Positions 16,753 through 22,784 of a DNA stretch of 43,386 bases are shown one piece after another. Below the pieces are notes generated by a model. It had not been told where the DNA came from. It made no database searches and saw only the letters and a program-made list of their open reading frames with translations. This DNA comes from a virus, in the IMG/VR virus record IMGVR_UViG_3300005734_000003, positions 1-43,386 of that record; one strand, written 5' to 3'. Position 1 is the first letter of the stretch, and each line of letters starts with the position of its first letter. Made by a program: the position numbers and the translations under genes.

Positions 16753-17094
16753 TTATTGGCGTATTTCTGCTTGGTCTTGTGATTGCTTGTGTTGGGTATG
16801 TGTGTGCTCGCTGGTTAATCGGTCGAAGCCGAGACCTACAACAGCTGCAAAAAGGACGGTCAGTACGGCGCCAGCGACCTTCCAATAAGCGTTGTTAGTG
16901 GCTTGGTTTTTTTCGATGTCAGATATGCGAGGCTCGTGTGATTCCATCATTTTTGACATTGTTTCAGCTAAATGCCGCGTTGTAGCCGAGTTTTCAGACA
17001 CTTCTTTTTGCATTGTAAATATAGCGTCTGGTAGCTTGCTGAATGGTTCTAGGTGTGTCTTTAGTTGCTCGTGAGTCACATGTGTGTCGCTCAT
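16753..17094 (-). CDS. Coiled-coil protein with C-terminal membrane segment (XhlA-like)
   Basis: A 113-residue leftward gene facing the tail genes. Residues 1-68 form a charged helix (EQLKTHLEPFSKLPDAIF, TTRHLAETMSKMMESHEPRI), followed by a transmembrane stretch (VAGAVLTVLFAAVVGLGF) and a short His/Gln tail. The coiled-coil-plus-single-span design resembles the hemolysin XhlA family associated with phage lysis. AAAGG lies upstream of the ATG. It is odd that it runs opposite to both the tail cluster and the lysis genes. Confidence 0.55.
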   Translation of the reverse strand: MSDTHVTHEQLKTHLEPFSKLPDAIFTMQKEVSENSATTRHLAETMSKMMESHEPRISDIEKNQATNNAYWKVAGAVLTVLFAAVVGLGFDRLTSEHTHTQHKQSQDQAEIRQ

Positions 17095-17180
17095 GTCATG
17101 CCTTTAAAAATAGTGTATATTGTAACCTTGATTATACATTAAACAATCAGTCAACGGTATGAATTTGGTAAGGATGTGAT

Positions 17181-17633
17181 ATGGAGCTACTTTTAAAACG
17201 AATAGGTGGGGATAACGACACGACAATAGGCGCACTGTATATTGGTGAAGGCGTTAGCGGATACTTATTCTCATTTACGATAGAAGATGAACGGCGGTTC
17301 AATAAGGTAGCCGGTGAAACCCGAATACCTGCTGGGCGATACAAGATCGAATACAACAGAGTGGGTGGTATGAATGCAAAATACTCTAAATACCCATGGC
17401 ATAAAGGAATGTTAGAATTACAGGGTGTACCTGATTTCGAGTGTATCTACATCCATCCCGGCAATGATGACGATGACACAGAAGGATGCATACTGCCAAA
17501 TTACAAAGCAGACACCGAGAACATGCGCGGTGAAAACAGTTTCGAGTGCTACAAAGACTTGTATTTACTTGTCAATGAAGCCATGAAAGACGATGAAGAC
17601 GTTTATATCACAATTGAAGATGAGGAATTCTAA
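17181..17633 (+). CDS. DUF5675-like protein, candidate cell-wall hydrolase
   Basis: A 150-residue protein with the DUF5675 signature: FTIEDERRFNKVAGETRIPA, GRYKIEYNRVGGMNAKY, HKGMLELQGVPDF and IYIHPGNDDDDTEGCIL. His92 and Cys103 in IHPGN....TEGCIL resemble the H.G....S.GC active-site motif of L,D-transpeptidase (YkuD) folds. It lies just before a small membrane protein and the spanins and no other endolysin is visible, so it is the best endolysin candidate. Enzymatic activity is an inference. Confidence 0.65.
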   Translation: MELLLKRIGGDNDTTIGALYIGEGVSGYLFSFTIEDERRFNKVAGETRIPAGRYKIEYNRVGGMNAKYSKYPWHKGMLELQGVPDFECIYIHPGNDDDDTEGCILPNYKADTENMRGENSFECYKDLYLLVNEAMKDDEDVYITIEDEEF

Positions 17634-17816
17634 ATGGAATACTTAACAATCGCACTAGCAGTCGTAGGTGGTGCATCAGCCATTCTCAAGGGCCTAGAAA
17701 TGATCGCAGGCATTACGCCAAGTACTAAAGATAATGAATATGTCAGCAAAGCTAAGAAATACGTTGGCTATGCTGCATCGTTTCTTGAGAAGATTTCACT
17801 AGGCTTGAAAAAGTGA
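17634..17816 (+). CDS. Putative holin (small membrane protein)
   Basis: A 60-residue product starting directly after the stop of the DUF5675 gene. It has one N-terminal hydrophobic segment (YLTIALAVVGGASAIL) followed by a Lys-rich amphipathic tail ending SLGLKK. Size and position between endolysin candidate and spanin genes fit a class III-like holin or pinholin. No family motif was recognised. The stop overlaps the GTG start of the next gene by four bases. Confidence 0.5.
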   Translation: MEYLTIALAVVGGASAILKGLEMIAGITPSTKDNEYVSKAKKYVGYAASFLEKISLGLKK

Positions 17817-18016
17817 AAACCCTATTAGACCTGCTTGTAAAACTGCTCTCACTATGGGAGCAGTACAAAGCTGACAAAAAGGCCGCGAAACGTGCAGAAG
17901 AGCTTGACAAATTACGCAAAGATCCTAATGATTGGTTTAATGATCACTTTGACGGGGTGCGTAACGTGTCCGCAAAAGCCGATAATGCCGATAAAACCAG
18001 TGCTAAGCCCGATTGA
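17813..18016 (+). CDS. Putative i-spanin (Rz-like)
   Basis: A 67-residue protein starting at GTG, overlapping the holin candidate by four bases. It has a short hydrophobic N terminus (MKTLLDLLVKLLSLWEQYK), then a charged helix (ADKKAAKRAEELDKLRKDPN) and a polar tail. It is short for Rz, but the +1-shifted lipoprotein gene nested in it is the hallmark of an Rz/Rz1 pair, which fuses inner and outer membrane in the last lysis step. Confidence 0.55.
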   Translation: MKTLLDLLVKLLSLWEQYKADKKAAKRAEELDKLRKDPNDWFNDHFDGVRNVSAKADNADKTSAKPD

Positions 18017-18101
18017 GCAGCCGGACGGTTCCCTGCTGTTTAGCAGGGATGATGCCGTGAAGTTGGGGGTTTATATTATTGAGTTGGAGGCGGGGTATTA
18101 A
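17892..18101 (+). CDS. o-spanin lipoprotein (Rz1-like), nested in +1 frame
   Basis: A 69-residue frame starting inside the Rz-like gene in the +1 frame (GTG 17892; ATG at 17928 is an alternative start). The N terminus MQKSLTNYAKILMIGLMITL leads to a lipobox LTGC with Cys23. The mature part is proline-rich at first (CVTCPQKPIMPIKPVLSPIE), then PDGSLLFSRDDAVKLG and a terminal YIIELEAGY, typical of Rz1-type outer-membrane spanins. Its presence implies a Gram-negative host. Confidence 0.75.
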   Translation: MQKSLTNYAKILMIGLMITLTGCVTCPQKPIMPIKPVLSPIEQPDGSLLFSRDDAVKLGVYIIELEAGY

Positions 18102-18307
18102 CCCACCTCATGCGTCTTAACGATAGTCAGTTCAGCGTCTTTGCTTTCTCGCGCAAAGATAATGCTATTTGCTTCGTCAATCGTGCCGACGAACATGGCT
18201 TCTTCTTGCCACTTCATTGCTAGTTCCCAGTTTAGGGTAACTGGGTTAAGCACGCTGTTTCCGTTCCACACCTGAAATTTCCCGTTTGCGTATTCTCTAA
18301 TTTCCAT
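18098..18307 (-). CDS. Hypothetical protein
   Basis: A 69-residue leftward product, MEIREYANGKFQVWNGNSVL onward. It is beta-rich at the N terminus and acidic later, with no membrane segment or cysteine pair. It is the last gene of the leftward 19.8-18.1 kb cluster and overlaps the gene before it by 11 bases. Its stop overlaps the converging spanin stop by four bases. Confidence 0.5.
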   Translation of the reverse strand: MEIREYANGKFQVWNGNSVLNPVTLNWELAMKWQEEAMFVGTIDEANSIIFARESKDAELTIVKTHEVG

Positions 18308-18485
18308 TTCTAATCTCCCGTTCTAAGTAGGTTCCGCACGCTGCAATAACTTGCTCGCGTGCATCGTATTTTTGTGTTGCCGTTACAAAATCTGGCACTT
18401 TGCTAGGGCCCCAGAAATATATAGTTAGGCATATCACTATTGTGTACATCCACATGATAATTAGTGATAGGTTGTGGGTGCTCAT
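18297..18485 (-). CDS. Small membrane protein
   Basis: A 62-residue product with an N-terminal transmembrane helix (LSLIIMWMYTIVICLTIYFW) followed by a soluble tail (VPDFVTATQKYDAREQVIAA). ATGA overlap with the preceding gene indicates coupling. No family recognised. Confidence 0.5.
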   Translation of the reverse strand: MSTHNLSLIIMWMYTIVICLTIYFWGPSKVPDFVTATQKYDAREQVIAACGTYLEREIRNGN

Positions 18486-18841
18486 GATAGTAGCTCGGGG
18501 TTTTCGTACTTATTACCTAGCTTAACTGGGTAGTCACCTTCTGCTATACAGTCAATAAGAGGTATTTCATAGCGACCTTTTTTAGCGGTTATCCCATAAA
18601 AAATATCGATACAAATTTCGCAGTTACCTTGACCTGGAATATAAACCACATCGCCAACATACATTTCCTCGCCTGTGTCTTTGTAGTTGTATCCGGTGTA
18701 TTGCATTATGTCATAATCACAAGATAACCCACTTGCCTTCCCGTTTTTTACTTCATGAATACCCTCTTCTTCAAAAAAATAAAGGCTCTCTATGTGTATC
18801 ATACTTGAGCCGTTCCAAGCTCTGAACTTAATATTATTCAT
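18482..18841 (-). CDS. YopX-family protein
   Basis: A 119-residue protein starting MNNIKFRAWNGSSMIHIESL. The opening (I.FRAWN...M), DIMQYTGYNYKDTGEEMYVG and DVVYIPG form the signature of the YopX family (M.fTGl.Dk.GkeIyeGDiv), small proteins common in phages of many hosts with unknown biochemical role. ATG at 18841 is preferred because of GAGGGG upstream and alignment with the family start; an upstream in-frame ATG would add 17 unrelated residues. Confidence 0.8.
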   Translation of the reverse strand: MNNIKFRAWNGSSMIHIESLYFFEEEGIHEVKNGKASGLSCDYDIMQYTGYNYKDTGEEMYVGDVVYIPGQGNCEICIDIFYGITAKKGRYEIPLIDCIAEGDYPVKLGNKYENPELLS

Positions 18842-19076
18842 GTGGCCAATTCCCCTCAAATTCTTTGCACTGATGTTCATTGTACGCGTCAATAATAGAC
18901 TGCTTATCTTCGCGCGTCATGTCTGGGTCAATCTCTTGACCATCCTCGTTATATATAATGTAATCAATATGAGCAGGCCAAGCATCCTCATGATACGACC
19001 ACTGAATTGGCGGTTCGTAATTAGTGACGACGATTGTCACTTCTTTGTCGTGTATTGTTGTGTTGAATTCGGTCAT
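18834..19076 (-). CDS. Hypothetical protein
   Basis: An 80-residue strongly acidic protein, MTEFNTTIHDKEVTIVVTNY onward, ending NEHQCKEFEGNWPHE. It overlaps its neighbours by four and eight bases. The beta start with an acidic C-terminal helix is common in small phage proteins. No function assigned; a DNA-mimic role would be speculative. Confidence 0.5.
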   Translation of the reverse strand: MTEFNTTIHDKEVTIVVTNYEPPIQWSYHEDAWPAHIDYIIYNEDGQEIDPDMTREDKQSIIDAYNEHQCKEFEGNWPHE

Positions 19077-19363
19077 AGTTTGCCTCTGGCTTTTGCTAGC
19101 GCTTGTTTTGCAGCTTTTACAGCAATATGATCATTATGGTATCCACTGTCTTGCATTGATGTAACAGCTTGGTCTAGTGCCTCATACAAATCCGGTGCTG
19201 CTGCGATCAATTTGGCGTTAGCTAGATGTTCCTTGTAGTTTGAATTAAAAACAGTCCTACTGCAAATAAGCTTTCCTGATGCATCTTCTACCGACATATA
19301 ACTTTCATTAACAATAATGTCAGGAAGATAGTAACCCCATGGCCCTTTAGTGAAATTACTCAT
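19073..19363 (-). CDS. Hypothetical protein of the common phage ANAKLIAAAPDLYEAL family
   Basis: A 96-residue protein. The segment HLANAKLIAAAPDLYEALDQ and the final AKQALAKARGKL are hallmarks of a widespread phage family of unknown function that usually starts with TPGPW-like residues (here FTKGPWGYY). It is flanked by overlapping leftward genes of the same cluster. Confidence 0.65.
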   Translation of the reverse strand: MSNFTKGPWGYYLPDIIVNESYMSVEDASGKLICSRTVFNSNYKEHLANAKLIAAAPDLYEALDQAVTSMQDSGYHNDHIAVKAAKQALAKARGKL

Positions 19364-19653
19364 ACCCCAGCCTCCAAATCACTAAGCACGCACGCCAAGC
19401 TTGTCAAGCAATCATTGATCATCTTCTCGTTTTTGTCGCTGTTGTACTTTAAGTCGAAATCCATGTGCCAGTCTGCATCATGGCCATATCGTAAAAACGG
19501 CGCTTCTCGGCCCAGTATAAACACGTACAGTGCGCCAGTCTGATTATTAACGTCATAATCAACGATTAGGCGCTTACTTCGGTGAATCTGGATGTCAATA
19601 ACCAACTCCATTAGCTGGCGCTGGATTAGGTCTAGCTCTTCTTGTGTTTTCAT
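19360..19653 (-). CDS. Hypothetical protein
   Basis: A 97-residue protein, MKTQEELDLIQRQLMELVID onward, an N-terminal helix followed by a mixed domain with YVFILGREAPFLRYGHD. ATG at 19653 is chosen because AAAGGAG lies 10 bases upstream and the ATG overlaps the stop of the small gene before it (ATGA). The in-frame extension upstream is not needed. No family recognised. Confidence 0.5.
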   Translation of the reverse strand: MKTQEELDLIQRQLMELVIDIQIHRSKRLIVDYDVNNQTGALYVFILGREAPFLRYGHDADWHMDFDLKYNSDKNEKMINDCLTSLACVLSDLEAGV

Positions 19654-19787
19654 AGTCCTGTTGCTCCTTTTATAACGTTGAATACCGAGGCCATGGCGTG
19701 CTGCAAGTGCTCGCTTTTGCATCGTACTGTGAAATAGCCGCATTTTGCGGTTACTGTGTATAAGTTATCCTGCTTGGTTATTGTCAT
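19650..19787 (-). CDS. 45-residue hypothetical protein, first gene of leftward cluster
   Basis: MTITKQDNLYTVTAKCGYFT and VRCKSEHLQHAMASVFNVIK, ending GATGL. The frame is supported by an ATGA overlap with the next gene, whose ribosome site lies within its last codons, and by a promoter 29 bases upstream of its start. The short beta hairpin plus helix with two Cys gives no known family. Confidence 0.45.
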   Translation of the reverse strand: MTITKQDNLYTVTAKCGYFTVRCKSEHLQHAMASVFNVIKGATGL

Positions 19788-19815
19788 TTTGTTGTTCTCG
19801 TTAGCTGATAATCAA

Positions 19816-19843
19816 ACTCTAGCACACTAAAAAACGATTGCAA
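19816..19843 (-). promoter_or_regulatory. Leftward promoter for the 19.8-18.1 kb cluster
   Basis: On the minus strand TTGCAA, a 16-base spacer ending in TGC, then TAGAGT. It has the same extended -10 architecture as the promoters at 20155, 32677 and 33480. It is divergent from the short-RNA promoter at 19859. Confidence 0.6.
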
Positions 19844-19858
19844 ATATTTTTTACACTA

Positions 19859-19950
19859 TTGACACACATATATTGTTAATGATAGTATCAACCCTGACTC
19901 AAGTAGTCACTCTCCTTTTTCCCGCCGCGGTTCGCCAAAGCGGGTTTTTT
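19859..19950 (+). ncRNA. Promoter plus predicted 56-base small RNA 1 with its own terminator
   Basis: Promoter TTGACA (19859-19864), 18-base spacer ending TGA, TAGTAT (19883-19888). The predicted RNA starts near 19895 with hairpin TGACT-CAAGT-AGTCA (19895-19909), then a single-stranded CTCTCCTTTTT (19910-19920), then CCCGC...GCGGG (19921-19944) and six T. Hairpin, C/U-rich seed and terminator is a classic small-RNA layout. No ORF fits. Alternatively it is an attenuated leader for the early genes that needs antitermination. Confidence 0.55.
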
Positions 19951-19956
19951 ATGTGC

Positions 19957-20081
19957 TTGCAATGCTAAACAACCAATGATAGTATCTATTTCGTACCTTC
20001 CTTAGTACGTTTATTTGGTAGCTATTTACTATCCAGGGCTTAGCTACTGTCCCGCACCCTTTCATGGGATGCGGGTTTTTT
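19957..20081 (+). ncRNA. Promoter plus predicted 90-base small RNA 2 with its own terminator
   Basis: Promoter TTGCAA (19957-19962), 17-base spacer ending TGA, TAGTAT (19980-19985). The predicted RNA starts near 19992 and folds as CGTAC-CTTCCTTA-GTACG (19992-20009), GTAGCTA...TAGCTAC (20018-20047) and the strong terminator CCCGCACCC...GGGATGCGGG (20051-20075) with six T. The twelve bases AATGATAGTATC around the -10 are repeated exactly from module 1 (19878-19889 and 19975-19986). It lies directly upstream of the early-type genes. Confidence 0.55.
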
Positions 20082-20154
20082 ATGTCCATGTTTCAGCTAT
20101 AAGCACAACTTTAAATAAGACTCCCCACTATTTTAACTTATTAGCAAAAACTCT

Positions 20155-20182
20155 TTGCATTCTCGCGGCTGTGTGCTATGTT
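20155..20182 (+). promoter_or_regulatory. Promoter for the 20.2-22.0 kb gene row
   Basis: TTGCAT (20155-20160), 16-base spacer ending in TGC, TATGTT (20177-20182). It lies 31 bases upstream of the first start codon and downstream of both short-RNA terminators, so this row can be transcribed independently of them. Confidence 0.55.
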
Positions 20183-20213
20183 CTTATTGTTAACTAAACA
20201 AAAGGAGAAAAAC

Positions 20214-20378
20214 ATGCTCGGATTTATATTTTTATTTCTTATACCTGGTATTGCAGGTTTCGTTACTGCAGCAAACGGTGCGTCTTACTTTAAGCCGGAC
20301 GAGTTACACTTGGCTTTAATGATTAATGTACCAATATGCCTTATTTCTAATATTACTTACTGGGCATTAAAAGACTAA
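20214..20378 (+). CDS. Small membrane protein
   Basis: A 54-residue protein with two hydrophobic helices (MLGFIFLFLIPGIAGFVTAA and LALMINVPICLISNITYWAL). AAAGGAG lies eight bases upstream of ATG. First gene of a rightward row of small genes, so probably made early. A superinfection or host-membrane role is possible but nothing specific was recognised. Confidence 0.55.
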   Translation: MLGFIFLFLIPGIAGFVTAANGASYFKPDELHLALMINVPICLISNITYWALKD

Positions 20379-20389
20379 AGGAGCAACGC

Positions 20390-20524
20390 ATGAAACCAGA
20401 CACTAAACCAAAACGCCAGCGAGACGACTACCGACGTAAGCACTGGACGCTTGAGCTGTATGACAAAGACGGGAAAGCATACCTGGTTAGCCCTAAGCAC
20501 GTTACGTTGAAAGAGGAGGCGTGA
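20390..20524 (+). CDS. 44-residue basic protein
   Basis: MKPDTKPKRQRDDYRRKHWT, then LELYDKDGKAYLVSPKHVTL and KEEA. AAGGAG precedes the ATG, and the C-terminal codons supply GAGGAGG for the next gene. The strongly basic N terminus suggests nucleic-acid or ribosome contact, but this is inference. Confidence 0.5.
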   Translation: MKPDTKPKRQRDDYRRKHWTLELYDKDGKAYLVSPKHVTLKEEA

Positions 20525-20525
20525 A

Positions 20526-20714
20526 GTGAATCTACAAAAGTGGAAAACGTATAAATTCAAAGGGCAGGATGAAGTGGTCATGGTTTACAATGGCACTGAT
20601 TTTTACCTTGACGATAGCCGAGTATGGTATCAATTCTCAAAATTAGGCAGTACTGATGTATGGGCCGAAATGCTTGATTCTGACTTACATTTGATTGAGG
20701 AGGTTTTGAAATGA
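20526..20714 (+). CDS. Hypothetical protein
   Basis: A 62-residue product starting at GTG after GAGGAGG. MNLQKWKTYKFKGQDEVVMV, YNGTDFYLDDSRVWYQFSKL and a C-terminal acidic helix. Beta-rich, Trp/Tyr-rich small domain without known motif. It shares four bases with the next gene. Confidence 0.5.
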   Translation: MNLQKWKTYKFKGQDEVVMVYNGTDFYLDDSRVWYQFSKLGSTDVWAEMLDSDLHLIEEVLK

Positions 20715-21061
20715 GCATTAAAGACATGCCGCATGTAACAGTAGAGCAAGTACTTGCATTGCGTGATGCTGCTATTGAGCTAGAGAAAAATTTACACTTA
20801 ACTCAGATAGAGCATTCTATGTACGTTCTTGAAAATCATGTGGCAAAAGAAAAACTAGAGCAGATCAAACACGAGCGCACAGCGTATAAGACATCACTAG
20901 AGAATCTTGAGGCGTCTATACCTAATATCAAGGCGGATGCTGTGCTTGATCTATGCAAGAATGAGACGAGCATAGTTCGATTAAGGAATGACAATAAACG
21001 ATCTGTTATTTTTGTTAGCGATGCGTATAAATACGCCAACAAACTAGAGGCCGAAGAATGA
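20711..21061 (+). CDS. Coiled-coil hypothetical protein
   Basis: A 116-residue protein. Residues 10-65 form a long charged helix (EQVLALRDAAIELEKNLHLT, KEKLEQIKHERTAYKTSLEN), followed by a short domain with a conserved-looking VLDLCKNET. ATGA overlaps at both ends. No recognised family; possible oligomeric scaffold or host-takeover factor. Confidence 0.5.
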   Translation: MSIKDMPHVTVEQVLALRDAAIELEKNLHLTQIEHSMYVLENHVAKEKLEQIKHERTAYKTSLENLEASIPNIKADAVLDLCKNETSIVRLRNDNKRSVIFVSDAYKYANKLEAEE

Positions 21062-21294
21062 AATTCAAAGAGAAGCGAGGAAACGTATTCGTATTTAAAG
21101 GCGGGTACGAGCGGGAAGAGTTTGAGTTGATACAAGACGGTTACGGATTTTTTAATTTTAAGGATGTAACTATAACTGATAAGCAAGGGGAATTTTGTAT
21201 TGCTAGGAACGGTACATACGGGTTTATATCATACCAAGACATACAAACAGCCGTCTGCATGATGCAGATATTGATTGAGGAGGGGTTAGTATGA
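21058..21294 (+). CDS. Hypothetical protein
   Basis: A 78-residue product, MKFKEKRGNVFVFKGGYERE onward, beta-rich with FELIQDGYGFFNFKDVTITD and a final helix (TAVCMMQILIEEGLV). Overlaps both neighbours by four bases. No function assigned. Confidence 0.5.
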   Translation: MKFKEKRGNVFVFKGGYEREEFELIQDGYGFFNFKDVTITDKQGEFCIARNGTYGFISYQDIQTAVCMMQILIEEGLV

Positions 21295-21452
21295 GTGATA
21301 AAGAAACATACACGCCACCTGATAAGGATGGGAAATGCCCACACGGTGTTTTTGTGAATAGCGCTACATGCACAAAGTGCTACGAACTAAAGAAAAAGTA
21401 TGACAAAGCCAAGGATCGAGTTAATAAATTGGCTGATAATTTGGATTGGTGA
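21291..21452 (+). CDS. Small zinc-finger-like protein
   Basis: A 53-residue product MSDKETYTPPDKDGKCPHGV followed by FVNSATCTKCYELKKKYDKA. CPHG...CTKC offers three Cys and one His for a zinc site, followed by a Lys-rich helix. ATGA overlap with the gene before. It could bind nucleic acid or RNA polymerase; unproven. Confidence 0.5.
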   Translation: MSDKETYTPPDKDGKCPHGVFVNSATCTKCYELKKKYDKAKDRVNKLADNLDW

Positions 21453-21461
21453 GGGGTTAGT

Positions 21462-21587
21462 ATGAACCATAAAGATTTAGAAGAACGTATAAAAAAATCA
21501 AAAGAGGCCATTGATAAATATCCAGCATGGGTAAAGCGATCTATGAAATTTGTAGGTGGAGGAGTTAGAAGAGGTGATAATAAATGA
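21462..21587 (+). CDS. 41-residue basic hypothetical protein
   Basis: MNHKDLEERIKKSKEAIDKY, PAWVKRSMKFVGGGVRRGDN, K. The ribosome site is GAGGGG, and the stop overlaps the next ATG (ATGA). An amphipathic basic helix with a Gly/Arg tail; small and unassigned. Confidence 0.45.
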   Translation: MNHKDLEERIKKSKEAIDKYPAWVKRSMKFVGGGVRRGDNK

Positions 21588-21904
21588 ACCCACTCAAACA
21601 ACTACTAACAGCAAACACTGAAATAAAAGAAATAGACCGTATCCGTCGCGAGCTAAAGGAACGCCGAGAACGATTTCTGGCCGATGTGGCGCAGGCTAAA
21701 GCTGACTTGATAGGATTCTGCCCTATGAGTATCGGCGATAGCGTACCGCTCGATACAGGCGGATATGGCGAGGTTATTGGTATCAAGCTACTCGGACGAC
21801 GATCTGACTACGTTAGCTATGGCGTAACACTACTAAAAGACGATGAGGAGCACTTTATGAAGATGGTTCCTAGTCGGGCGAATATGGGAAAACTGAGGTA
21901 TTGA
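21584..21904 (+). CDS. Hypothetical protein with coiled coil and SH3-like region
   Basis: A 106-residue protein. A charged helix (EIKEIDRIRRELKERRERFL, about residues 14-40) is followed by MSIGDSVPLDTGGYGEVIGI and KLLGRRSDYVSYGVTLLKDD, a strand pattern resembling a small beta-barrel of KOW/SH3 type. No database family recognised. It overlaps the gene before it by four bases. Confidence 0.5.
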   Translation: MNPLKQLLTANTEIKEIDRIRRELKERRERFLADVAQAKADLIGFCPMSIGDSVPLDTGGYGEVIGIKLLGRRSDYVSYGVTLLKDDEEHFMKMVPSRANMGKLRY

Positions 21905-21905
21905 T

Positions 21906-22043
21906 ATGGCTACATTTGGACACTTATTGATTCAGACTGTTTTTATGGCTTTGTTCTTTTTTTGTATGTACATTTGGAATGAGTGGAGACATAGAAAGGA
22001 TACTATTGACAATAACAGCGTTTTTATCTTGGCAGGTTGGTAA
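21906..22043 (+). CDS. 45-residue membrane protein
   Basis: MATFGHLLIQTVFMALFFFC, MYIWNEWRHRKDTIDNNSVF, ILAGW. A single N-terminal transmembrane helix with a short basic cytoplasmic tail. It follows the previous stop by one base and is the last gene before a terminator. Confidence 0.5.
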   Translation: MATFGHLLIQTVFMALFFFCMYIWNEWRHRKDTIDNNSVFILAGW

Positions 22044-22072
22044 TTTTTACGGGCGGATGAATGCAACCAATT

Positions 22073-22094
22073 AAGGGCTACGGCCCTTTTTTTT
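22073..22094 (+). terminator. Intrinsic terminator
   Basis: AAGGGC, loop TACG, GCCCTT followed by eight T in total. The UACG tetraloop and long U tract make this a strong end for the 20.2-22.0 kb transcript. Confidence 0.85.
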
Positions 22095-22114
22095 ACGCCT
22101 ATAAAAAATAAAAC

Positions 22115-22154
22115 ACAACAAAACTGTTGTATTATAATAATAGTAGTGTATTAT
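22115..22154 (+). promoter_or_regulatory. Candidate promoter with overlapping palindromic operator
   Basis: ACAACA-AAAC-TGTTGT (22115-22130) is a perfect inverted repeat that overlaps a candidate -35 TTGTAT (22127-22132). A 16-base spacer leads to TATTAT (22149-22154). The next start codon is at 22192. The third gene of this unit encodes a small HTH protein, which could autoregulate here. Confidence 0.4.
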
Positions 22155-22191
22155 TAACTTATTGAAGCAAAACACACAAAAGGAAAAAGAA

Positions 22192-22368
22192 ATGTATAAA
22201 GCACTAATTGAACAGCATAAACACAATGAATTCTACGCTCTAGTAGTACGAATTGATGCAGATGATAACACTAATCATGTATGCCATTCGTATAAAGGAA
22301 AGTACTTCAAATCTCTTTCTGCCGCTGAAAAATCAACTAACAAGCATATCGCTAAATTGGAGGGGTAA
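22192..22368 (+). CDS. Hypothetical protein
   Basis: A 58-residue protein MYKALIEQHKHNEFYALVVR onward, with SYKGKYFKSLSAAEKSTNKH. ATG at 22192 follows AAAGGAAAA; an upstream in-frame start would place translation inside the ribosome site. Small alpha/beta protein without known motif. First gene of a separate three-gene unit. Confidence 0.5.
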   Translation: MYKALIEQHKHNEFYALVVRIDADDNTNHVCHSYKGKYFKSLSAAEKSTNKHIAKLEG

Positions 22369-22370
22369 TA

Positions 22371-22541
22371 ATGGAGCTTAGCAATTTCACTAGATACTGG
22401 CTTATTAATGCAAATGGCCCAAAGGCTACAGAACTAAGAAAGTATGTGTTATATCTTGAAGATCAATTGAAAAACAAGCATAACAAGAATAAAACAGCAG
22501 AAGCGCAGTCAGATAACGTAAAAGAGGAAGACAATAAATGA
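22371..22541 (+). CDS. 56-residue hypothetical protein
   Basis: MELSNFTRYWLINANGPKAT, ELRKYVLYLEDQLKNKHNKN, then an acidic tail ending KEEDNK. A helical protein with a GGAGGGG ribosome site; the stop overlaps the ATG of the HTH gene by four bases. Confidence 0.5.
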   Translation: MELSNFTRYWLINANGPKATELRKYVLYLEDQLKNKHNKNKTAEAQSDNVKEEDNK

Positions 22542-22711
22542 CCCTCCAACAACACATAGACGAATCATACGCAGGAAATATAGCTGCCTTCGTGCGTCAT
22601 ATTAACGAAGCAAGAGAAAAGCCTGTAAATCGAGTACAGGTTGAGCGCTGGATCAAATACGGCAGTGAGTGGGATAACGGAAAGGTTAAGCGGGTTGTTT
22701 TTGAAGTGTAA
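22538..22711 (+). CDS. Small helix-turn-helix DNA-binding protein (Cro/YdaS-like), paralogue A
   Basis: A 57-residue product MTLQQHIDESYAGNIAAFVR, HINEAREKPVNRVQVERWIK, YGSEWDNGKVKRVVFEV. The segment AAFVRHINEAREKPVNRVQVERW reads as helix, turn and recognition helix. A paralogue lies on the other strand at 39575-39736, and the first seven codons of the two are identical at DNA level. With a palindromic site near its promoter it is a plausible Cro-like regulator of early transcription. No other repressor-type gene was found. Confidence 0.6.
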   Translation: MTLQQHIDESYAGNIAAFVRHINEAREKPVNRVQVERWIKYGSEWDNGKVKRVVFEV

Positions 22712-22712
22712 T

Positions 22713-22759
22713 AAAAAACCCCTAAGCAATTTAATCCCGAAGAACCAAACCGATAGGGG
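22713..22759 (-). terminator. Leftward terminator 2 of the replication operon
   Basis: On the minus strand CCCCTA, a 29-base loop, TAGGGG, then TTTTTT. It shares the ACGGCCCC...GGGGTTTTT layout with the hairpin at 22785-22824, so the leftward operon appears to end in two related terminators. Confidence 0.55.
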
Positions 22760-22784
22760 CCGTGTTCCGCTTATTGTATCACAT

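Noticed and set aside
16676-16888. Rightward reading frame after the fibre gene
   Set aside because: It overlaps the end of the fibre gene and the leftward XhlA-like gene, has no ribosome site and encodes a Cys/Arg-rich low-quality product.
17101-17160. Leftward TTGACT and TATAAT upstream of the XhlA-like gene as a promoter
   Set aside because: The spacer is only 12 bases, outside the working range of sigma-70 promoters.
20015-20197. 60-residue rightward frame in the control region
   Set aside because: It crosses a strong terminator and the promoter at 20155, and lacks a ribosome site.
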